DNA from: Candidatus Kapaibacterium sp.
Lineage (GTDB): Bacteria > Bacteroidota > Ignavibacteria > Kapaibacteriales > Kapaibacteriaceae
DNA: 5,132 bases
Reading direction: 5' to 3'
Assembly (NCBI GenBank): GCA_030830285.1
Contig: JAURNF010000020.1
Location: forward strand, 1 to 5,132
Shown one piece after another: positions 1 through 5,132 of the stretch. Position 1 is the stretch's first letter. Every line of letters starts with the position of its first letter. The position numbers and the translations under genes were made by a program. Under the pieces are notes generated by a model. That model searched no databases. It was not told where the DNA came from and worked only from the letters and a program-made list of their open reading frames with translations.

Positions 1-1435
1 ACCCGCTAAGTGCGACGCGCTCGGACATATCAGCCCATCGCTGCCCGACGTATACAACGCCAAGGTCAGATGACAACGCCGACGTCCATTCACGACGGTA
101 GGTTAACGAGACGAGTGCTACAGGCAGGTACGGCTGAGCCGCACTGTCAACAACATTCGCTTGCGTCAGTGTAGCATCAAAACGCAGTTCATCAGATGCA
201 CTCGCTGCGTATCGCGCATCGATGGATGCGTCACGGCGTCGAACGGCGAGGTAATGAAGTGCAAACACACCTGATGCTGACGAATACCACACGGGTTCGC
301 GTTCTGTTATACGAAGCCGAAGGCTTCCCGATAGTGTGAATCGAATAGACGGGTGGTATGTAAGTGTGCCGCCAATTGCGACCACATCATACGGCACGTC
401 AACAGCAAGCGCATTATCAAGGTATGGGTTCGTCGAATAAAGGTCACCGAATGCCACTTGCCGGAGGCCGCTTGTTAGGGATGCCAGGACCGTTACATCA
501 GGTGACACACGCACGTCAGCATGCACATCAGCAGCAAGTCCAACTCTCTCGTCACCACGTGTCGATATTCCAAGTTGAGGTCCAATTGCCGCACGAATGC
601 GAGTCGTACCCTCCGACCATGTTCCACGAGCATTGAGCTGCATAAATGGGTAGTCCGCACCTGCTAAACTTCTCAGAGCAACACGTGCATCGCCACCCCA
701 ACGCAATCCTTCCCCACGCTGTAGCATTCCCATGTGTCCATGCAACGCGTTGTCAGCAAGGAGGGCGAACCCTGTCGTATTCATCGAGTGTGCAGCGTAC
801 CCTACTGATGCTTCATAATCGAACTCATCAAACGAACCATCGACATCTATTGCGGCACCTGCGCGTACGATCTGTCGCTCTGCAGCATCTGGACGCGCAA
901 ACAGGTTGTACGTGCCGTACGAAGCATTCGCATTCACATGCGTCGTGCTTCCACCAAAGACGATGAACTGATCTGGCGCGATGTAGGTACTACGAAGCTG
1001 AAGTGCTGAGCGCAGATATCCAGAATGATCGACCCATCCCTGACTTGCCTCCACATCGGCGTCAAGATCAATGCGGTACCCTGCTGTCTGGAAGGAATAT
1101 CCTGCAGCAACAGACGGTGTAAGCAGTGTACCCATCGACGCATCGATGTAGCCTGGATAGAACGCAAACGGACGTCTGAGTGACGGAAGACTCCGCGACG
1201 GAAGACGTGGAATTGGAAGCTTTTCCTTCGGGTTAAGGGAATCGAGACGTGTTGCCGAAAGAATTGGCGGACGTGATGGCGCTTGCTTTGATCCAGCTCC
1301 AACATCGATCAACTCCTTACCAGTGACCAACACTTCCGGCAGCTCTACTGGCGCATTCGGGGGCGGTGCGGGTTGTTGCTGCGCAACCATCATACACGGA
1401 AGTATCATGATCAGAGCAATGAGGACGTACTTCAT
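1..1435 (-). CDS. Exported TonB-receptor-like outer-membrane beta-barrel protein (3' end outside window)
   Basis: An uninterrupted frame runs from ATG at 1435 to the left edge, giving 478 codons without a stop, so the C-terminus is missing. Residues 1-18 form a signal peptide (MKY, a hydrophobic run to about residue 12, cleavage after MVA before QQQ). C14 is not in a good lipobox because Pro precedes it. Next come a Pro-rich linker, a TonB-box-like PEVLVTG at 33-39, and a basic Pro-rich stretch to about residue 90. From about 92 to 478 the protein alternates polar and hydrophobic or aromatic residues, with frequent Gly, Tyr and Arg and no Cys, as expected of beta-strands in an outer-membrane barrel. 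It resembles the barrel part of TonB-dependent receptors, but no globular plug of about 120 residues fits between 39 and 92. The start is set by the SD AAAGGTG at 1441-1447 and by the 4-bp overlap with the TPR gene. Its ligand is unknown. The barrel assignment is firm; true TonB-dependent transport is doubtful. Confidence 0.85.
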   Translation of the reverse strand, partial: MKYVLIALIMILPCMMVAQQQPAPPPNAPVELPEVLVTGKELIDVGAGSKQAPSRPPILSATRLDSLNPKEKLPIPRLPSRSLPSLRRPFAFYPGYIDASMGTLLTPSVAAGYSFQTAGYRIDLDADVEASQGWVDHSGYLRSALQLRSTYIAPDQFIVFGGSTTHVNANASYGTYNLFARPDAAERQIVRAGAAIDVDGSFDEFDYEASVGYAAHSMNTTGFALLADNALHGHMGMLQRGEGLRWGGDARVALRSLAGADYPFMQLNARGTWSEGTTRIRAAIGPQLGISTRGDERVGLAADVHADVRVSPDVTVLASLTSGLRQVAFGDLYSTNPYLDNALAVDVPYDVVAIGGTLTYHPSIRFTLSGSLRLRITEREPVWYSSASGVFALHYLAVRRRDASIDARYAASASDELRFDATLTQANVVDSAAQPYLPVALVSLTYRREWTSALSSDLGVVYVGQRWADMSERVALSG

Positions 1436-4400
1436 CGGCGCACCTTTCGGAGTCGTAGAAGTCGGCTCACAGCAGTCTTTCCAAAATCATCAGGACGCAG
1501 GTCACGGACGACTCCATAAACCTGTATGGCTTCGTCAAGACGTTTGACCTTTTCATAGCACTCACCAAGATCGAGCAGACCTTTTGAATACGCGTCTTCA
1601 AACCCAGCGTAATCATTACGGAGTCGCTCGAGTACACTGATTGCATCATCATAGCGGCGGGCTGCCTTATAGATCCCGCCGAGGTCGTAGAGTGCATTTG
1701 CTACTAGGTGCGGACGATCAGTACGCGTCACGAGAATACCAAGGTGGTAGGCCGCACTATCGACATTGATTCCACGGCGATACAACGTTGCCACCTGATA
1801 GCGCGCCTGCTCGGCATATTCCTTGCCCGCAAAGCGGTCTGCGGTTTCTCGGAATCGCGTGAGTGAAGCAACCGTATCACCACGCTCATATGCCAGCATA
1901 GCTCGTGAATATCCGGCCTGTGACGCAGCATCAGAGTCATGCGACATATCGTTCCACACCACAGTGTACATTGAATCTGCTGAGCGACTATTCGCATTCG
2001 CTCTGTAATACTCTGCAGTCTCCAAGTACGCTTGAACACGGAACGGACTCCGTGGGTATGCCTTATCGATACGACGGAACGCAGCTAGTGCCTGCTGCTC
2101 GTCATTCATCGAGAGATACGTTTGTCCGAGTAGGTACAACGCTTCGTCATTACGTTCCGAAGAAGGATACTTCTTCATGAAGGATTCCAATTCACTCGCA
2201 GCGTTCGAGAAGTTCTGCCCCGAGTAAAAGATCTCTGCCTTCTTGAAGGCAAAATCTTCAGCGGCTACCGACTGAGGATTTGCCATCATCAACGAATCTG
2301 CAACGTCGAGAGCTTCTTGTGTTCTGCCTTGACCGAGGAGGATTGTCTGCATCTTCTTTGCAGCCTCGGTAGCAAGCGCGTGTGATGGATAACGGGCCAA
2401 CACGCCTCTGAACGTTCCAAGAGCGGCATCTTGTTGACGAAGATTGAACTGGGCAACTCCGGTTGTATAGAGAGCACGCACCGACATGTCACCGTCGGGA
2501 TAGGCCGTGAGCAAACGCTGAAACTCGTCGAGTGCGAGCAGATCATTGCGATCCTCGAAGGCTATCCATCCGATGAGAAACAGCGCGTCGTCGGCCAGGC
2601 GGCTACGAGGATAGCGCTGAATGAACAATCGGAGATCCTTGGTCGCTCCTGCATGGTCACCAGCGCGGTACGACGCCTGGCCTGCCTGATACGCGGCATA
2701 CTGACCATCATCACTACCTGGATCTGCTGATGCCGCTCGACTGTACTGTTCCGCAGCAGCTGCAAACTGACGAGAGATAAACAGTCCATCACCACGACGT
2801 GCAAGAGCTTCAGTAGCGTACTTCGTGGCCGGGTATGTACGCAGCAGCTCACCAAACATCGAAGTGGACCGTTCAAAGTCTCTTCTACGGAAGTACGTCC
2901 ATGCCAAACCGTAGAGCGCTTCTTCGCGTCGTGGACTCGCTGTGTAGCGTCGCACGACTTCTTCGTACAACTCTTGTGCATTCTTCAAAAGGTCAGCGCG
3001 ATACATTGCCTCTGCTAACCAGAATGTGCCTTCGTCACGACGAGCATCATCAGGGTGATTGCCCAGGAACTCCGTCAGAGCAGTTATCGCCGGACGGATC
3101 TGCGTGGCTTGCACCAGACTTATGCCCCGCTTGAGGCGAATCTCTGCAAGAAGTGCGAAGCGCTCTGGCACAACCTGCTCTGTCGCCTCTTCAGCAATCT
3201 TCTGCGCGCGTTCATACGCTGCCGCTGCCTTCGACCATTGTTGTGATTCTATCAAGCATGCGCCAAGCAATACTTGCGCACGAAGCGTAACGGTGGCATC
3301 GGGAGAGAGGCGCTCGGCCTTTTCGAGCGACATCCGTGCTTCATCGTATGCACTCTGTTGGTACAACATCTGGCCCAGCTCTACGAGAGCATGTGCCTGA
3401 AACGGATATCCCGACTGAACACTTAACGCTTGAAATGCCTTCTGCGCTTCGACTGTACGACCACTTCGTGCGAGTACAACCGCTCGATAGAGAAGCGCTT
3501 GTTGACGTATCGCAGATGATTCATCAGACACAGAATCGAGGACTGTATCAAAGTACGTGAGTGCGCGCGCATAGTCGGCTAAATGCATAGCCGTATAGCC
3601 TGCATGCAACTCAACGTGCCAACGATAGACTGACGTTGGATACGCACGGAGAAATGTCTCACACTGCTGCAACGCCTGACGATACGAGCCCATCAAGGTT
3701 AATGCCTCAGATCGTAGAAGAGCAACCTCTTCGACCGTCTCGGCACCAGCAACACCTGTTGTATCAAGTCTAGCCGTTTGTGCTAACACTGTATCGATGT
3801 CTGTCAATACGTCGAGCGCTCGCTGTGGTTGTCGCAGGGCCAGGTACACAGAGGCTTGGCGAGCCCGTGCTCCCAATGCAACTGGATCGCGTGGTCGAAC
3901 GCGCGATGACTGTTGATACGCTGCCGCAGCAGCAGCGAGATCGCCATTCCGTTCAAGGACCTGTCCGAGGGCATAGTGCGCCCACGCAGCATATGCACCC
4001 GTGCTATCAACCGCAGCACACTGCGCAAAGGCTACAAGACTCTCTTGGTGCTGACCCAGCGATGCGCGAGCAGCACCTTCCCAGAACAATGCGAGATGCG
4101 CAAGGTCGCGGTACGTCGTATCGGAACGTGACTGCTCTGCCTGCAACGCGCGCTGCGTAGCGTCTTGGAGGAACTCAATCGCCTCGGAATACCTGCCATC
4201 TTCAATAGAAAGCAGACCCTGTTCAGCTCGTGCAAACGCGGCGAAGGGCGAATTCCTGCGCTGTTTGACAAGGGGCTCAAACCCCAATATCGCCGACGGT
4301 CGATACCCTGACCGTGCCAGAATCGCACCTTGATCGAAGGTCACATTGTCGGCGACAGCTGAACCAAGCACAGCCGTCGTGAGCGCATTCAAGTCAGCTA

Positions 4401-4566
4401 CACCACGACGTATCATCCCCATCGAGATGCGCGTCTGTAGATTCGACTCGCGTCCAACGATGGATACGTACGGATTAACCCCTTGCTGCGCCTCGCTCAT
4501 CTGCGGGACAAACCACAGGGCTACGAGAGCGACTAGGACTAGTGTACTGTGTTCGGTTCTTCTCAT
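1432..4566 (-). CDS. Large exported tetratricopeptide-repeat (TPR) protein, 1044 aa
   Basis: Residues 1-26 form a signal peptide: MRR, the hydrophobic run LVLVALVALWFV, and cleavage after SEA before QQG. There is no lipobox Cys, so the mature protein is probably soluble in the periplasm or peripheral to the outer membrane. Nearly all the rest is helical TPR repeats. Irregular units occur at about 116-225, 309-345, 350-380 and 393-421. A regular array of ten 37-residue units spans 504-873, and further units lie at about 880-912, 955-985 and 994-1025. The YP-x-hydrophobic-EA pattern at unit starts resembles the envelope TPR proteins of the BamD/YbgF (CpoB) style, though the protein is several times longer than those. 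No enzymatic domain is visible. TPR superhelices bind proteins, so a scaffold role is inferred, with the overlapping barrel gene as the obvious partner. The ATG at 4566 is the only usual start between the in-frame TAA at 4591-4593 and the signal peptide. Its local SD is poor (AAAGAG abuts the ATG). The specific function is unknown. Confidence 0.93.
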   Translation of the reverse strand: MRRTEHSTLVLVALVALWFVPQMSEAQQGVNPYVSIVGRESNLQTRISMGMIRRGVADLNALTTAVLGSAVADNVTFDQGAILARSGYRPSAILGFEPLVKQRRNSPFAAFARAEQGLLSIEDGRYSEAIEFLQDATQRALQAEQSRSDTTYRDLAHLALFWEGAARASLGQHQESLVAFAQCAAVDSTGAYAAWAHYALGQVLERNGDLAAAAAAYQQSSRVRPRDPVALGARARQASVYLALRQPQRALDVLTDIDTVLAQTARLDTTGVAGAETVEEVALLRSEALTLMGSYRQALQQCETFLRAYPTSVYRWHVELHAGYTAMHLADYARALTYFDTVLDSVSDESSAIRQQALLYRAVVLARSGRTVEAQKAFQALSVQSGYPFQAHALVELGQMLYQQSAYDEARMSLEKAERLSPDATVTLRAQVLLGACLIESQQWSKAAAAYERAQKIAEEATEQVVPERFALLAEIRLKRGISLVQATQIRPAITALTEFLGNHPDDARRDEGTFWLAEAMYRADLLKNAQELYEEVVRRYTASPRREEALYGLAWTYFRRRDFERSTSMFGELLRTYPATKYATEALARRGDGLFISRQFAAAAEQYSRAASADPGSDDGQYAAYQAGQASYRAGDHAGATKDLRLFIQRYPRSRLADDALFLIGWIAFEDRNDLLALDEFQRLLTAYPDGDMSVRALYTTGVAQFNLRQQDAALGTFRGVLARYPSHALATEAAKKMQTILLGQGRTQEALDVADSLMMANPQSVAAEDFAFKKAEIFYSGQNFSNAASELESFMKKYPSSERNDEALYLLGQTYLSMNDEQQALAAFRRIDKAYPRSPFRVQAYLETAEYYRANANSRSADSMYTVVWNDMSHDSDAASQAGYSRAMLAYERGDTVASLTRFRETADRFAGKEYAEQARYQVATLYRRGINVDSAAYHLGILVTRTDRPHLVANALYDLGGIYKAARRYDDAISVLERLRNDYAGFEDAYSKGLLDLGECYEKVKRLDEAIQVYGVVRDLRPDDFGKTAVSRLLRLRKVRR
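1441..1447 (-). promoter_or_regulatory. Ribosome binding site of the barrel gene, inside the TPR gene end
   Basis: On the minus strand AAAGGTG lies 7 nt (counted from its GG) before the ATG at 1435. It sits within the last codons of the TPR gene. With the ATGA overlap of stop (1432-1434) and start (1433-1435), it supports translational coupling of the two genes. Confidence 0.6.
1948..3057 (-). repeat. Ten ungapped 37-residue (111-bp) TPR units in the TPR gene
   Basis: Units begin at residues 504, 541, 578, 615, 652, 689, 726, 763, 800 and 837 and align with no gap. They begin HP, YT, YP, DP, YP, YP, YP, NP, YP and YP. Unit position 15 is Ala or Gly in nine of ten (Gln in the unit at 726). 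Position 27 is Ala in nine of ten (Ser in the unit at 541). Position 31 is Phe, Tyr or Leu in all but the unit at 726. These correspond to canonical TPR positions 8, 20 and 24, and the Pro at unit position 2 corresponds to position 32 of the preceding repeat. The three extra residues relative to the 34-residue TPR lie in the loop between repeats. The array is degenerate in sequence but fixed in length. Confidence 0.9.
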
Positions 4567-4583
4567 CTCTTTGATAGCTGCAT
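4563..4583 (-). CDS. Possible six-codon leader micro-ORF (MQLSKR)
   Basis: The ATG at 4583 opens six codons (MQLSKR) and stops at TGA 4563-4565. That stop overlaps the TPR gene ATG (4564-4566) as ATGA, the same geometry as the junction between the TPR and barrel genes. The AGGAGG at 4597-4602 could initiate it, and termination could then feed ribosomes onto the TPR start, whose own SD is poor. This is an inference from layout only. An ORF this short can arise by chance and no peptide function is implied. Confidence 0.25.
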   Translation of the reverse strand: MQLSKR

Positions 4584-4596
4584 GACAAAGTTACAA

Positions 4597-4602
4597 CCTC
4601 CT
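4597..4602 (-). promoter_or_regulatory. Perfect AGGAGG Shine-Dalgarno upstream of a micro-ORF and the TPR gene
   Basis: The minus strand reads AGGAGG here. It is 30 nt from the TPR start at 4566, too far to serve it directly. It is 13 nt from an ATG at 4583, which is longer than ideal but usable. The motif is unlikely to be accidental at this place, so it probably loads ribosomes for the leader. Confidence 0.45.
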
Positions 4603-4656
4603 GAGCCACTGTTCGCAACCAGTCTCGTAGATTCGTAACGTTTTGTTGGACGCTAC

Positions 4657-4661
4657 AAGGA
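4657..4661 (+). promoter_or_regulatory. Ribosome binding site selecting the TTG start of trhO
   Basis: AAGGA is followed by 8 nt and then TTG at 4670. It is the only SD-like motif at a proper distance from any of the three candidate TTG starts (4643, 4646, 4670), so it decides the start. Confidence 0.6.
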
Positions 4662-4669
4662 CTGCACCA

Positions 4670-5132
4670 TTGTACCACGTATTGCTCTACTATCAGTTTG
4701 TTCCGATCGAGGATCCAGAGAGCTTTGCCGCTGACCACCGTACTCTTTGCGAGTCGCTACAGCTTCGCGGACGGATTTTGGTAGCCACCGAAGGACTCAA
4801 TGGAACGGTATCAGGCACCGTCGAAGCCTGCGATGCGTATCGTGCAGCAATGCATGCCGACCCAAGGTTCGCATCAATGGTCTTTAAAGTTGACGAAGTT
4901 GAAGGACACACGTTCAAGAAGATGTTCGTTCGTGTCAAGAACGAACTCGTCACGTTTCGTGCCGATCTGCCGTCGAATCCAAATGACGTCACAGGCACCC
5001 ATCTTTCGCCTGTTGAGTGGAAGGAACGTCTGGAACGTGGCGACGCAATCATCATTGATGGTCGTACCGACTATGAGTTCGACATCGGTCATTTTCGAGG
5101 CGCCATCCGCCCCGATGTCGAGAGTTTCCGTG
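4670..5132 (+). CDS. trhO: tRNA uridine(34) hydroxylase TrhO (YceA/rhodanese family), N-terminal part
   Basis: The frame is open from TTG at 4670 to the right edge (154 codons plus one base); a full family member has roughly 300-330 residues. TrhO makes 5-hydroxyuridine at wobble position 34 of certain tRNAs in an oxygen-dependent reaction in the cytoplasm. Family marks seen are the N-terminal YHVLLYYQFVPIEDPE (2-17), GRILVATEGLNGTVSG (34-49), the HADPRF motif (62-67), GHTFKKMFVR (79-88), and the start of the rhodanese domain with LSPVEW (112-117) and IIIDGRTDYEFDIGHFRGAI (127-146). The form is closer to the shorter Bacillus YbfQ-like members than to versions with a long N-terminal extension. 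The catalytic rhodanese Cys falls beyond the edge and cannot be checked. The first residues match the family start at TTG 4670, which has AAGGA at 4657-4661, 8 nt upstream. TTG codons at 4643 and 4646 are possible but lack a spaced SD and would add 8-9 residues atypical of the family. An in-frame TAG at 4628-4630 limits any further extension. Confidence 0.93.
   Translation, partial: MYHVLLYYQFVPIEDPESFAADHRTLCESLQLRGRILVATEGLNGTVSGTVEACDAYRAAMHADPRFASMVFKVDEVEGHTFKKMFVRVKNELVTFRADLPSNPNDVTGTHLSPVEWKERLERGDAIIIDGRTDYEFDIGHFRGAIRPDVESFR

Larger units (their letters stand above)
4567..4669. promoter_or_regulatory. Divergent intergenic region between the TPR operon and trhO
   Basis: These 103 bp must hold the promoter of the minus-strand operon and of trhO unless either is read from outside. 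On the plus strand TAGATTCG at 4628-4635 is one mismatch from the Bacteroidota -7 element TAnnTTTG, but no clear partner -33 element was found. No convincing sigma-70 pair or operator palindrome was seen on either strand. Promoter location is therefore left open. Confidence 0.4.

Noticed and set aside
364..966. Two plus-strand ORFs (364-636 and 646-966)
   Set aside because: They are antisense to the barrel gene, very rich in His and Gln, without an SD or recognisable motif; shadows.
934..1305. Minus-strand ORF of 123 codons (MLELDQSK...)
   Set aside because: It is in another frame of the barrel gene. The frame from 1435 has a signal peptide, an SD and barrel-like composition over the whole stretch, while this ORF is rich in His, Arg and Gln with no domain sense.
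1394..1435. Barrel protein as a lipoprotein through C14
   Set aside because: The residues before the Cys are I-L-P; Pro at -1 does not fit a lipobox, and MVA/QQQ gives a good signal peptidase I site.
2562..2981. Minus-strand ORF of 139 codons inside the TPR gene
   Set aside because: It is out of frame with the TPR array, and its Cys-, Arg- and Ser-rich translation is typical of a shifted reading of TPR codons.
3780..4160. Plus-strand ORF of 126 codons antisense to the TPR gene
   Set aside because: It lies wholly opposite a clear coding frame, with no SD and no domain; biased Arg and Gln content.
4475..4738. Minus-strand ORF of 87 codons crossing the intergenic region
   Set aside because: It crosses both the trhO start and the TPR signal peptide in another frame, has no SD, and has no recognisable content.
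4693..5055. Minus-strand ORF of 120 codons opposite trhO
   Set aside because: The plus strand carries unmistakable TrhO motifs here; the reverse frame is Ser- and Arg-rich noise.

Overview
The window suggests a Gram-negative (two-membrane) bacterium of medium GC content. It encodes a large secreted TPR protein and an outer-membrane beta-barrel related to TonB-dependent receptors. That pairing, together with the barrel's style, points to the Bacteroidota/Chlorobi/Ignavibacteria/Kapabacteria side of the tree. No marker gene is present, so this placement is a guess.

Layout. Positions 1-1435 (minus) hold the N-terminal 478 codons of an exported beta-barrel protein whose 3' end lies off the left edge. 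Positions 1432-4566 (minus) hold its upstream partner, a 1044-residue exported TPR protein. The two overlap by 4 bp (ATGA), so they form a two-gene or longer operon read right to left. Positions 4567-4669 are a short divergent intergenic region. Positions 4670-5132 (plus) hold the first 154 codons of a TrhO/YceA-type tRNA uridine(34) hydroxylase starting at TTG and running off the right edge. There are no RNA genes, mobile elements or CRISPR arrays.

Function. The TPR protein and the barrel are probably made together at a tightly coupled ratio. They probably act together at the cell envelope, with the TPR protein as a periplasmic scaffold and the barrel in the outer membrane; their precise role is unknown. 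TrhO acts in the cytoplasm on tRNA wobble uridine and shares only the intergenic region with them.

Three observations stand out. Ten consecutive TPR units keep an exact 37-residue register (504 to 873 of the TPR protein). The barrel protein carries a TonB-box-like PEVLVTG motif but has no visible plug domain. A six-codon micro-ORF with a perfect AGGAGG upstream ends in an ATGA overlap with the TPR gene start, which would be a second coupling junction in the same operon.
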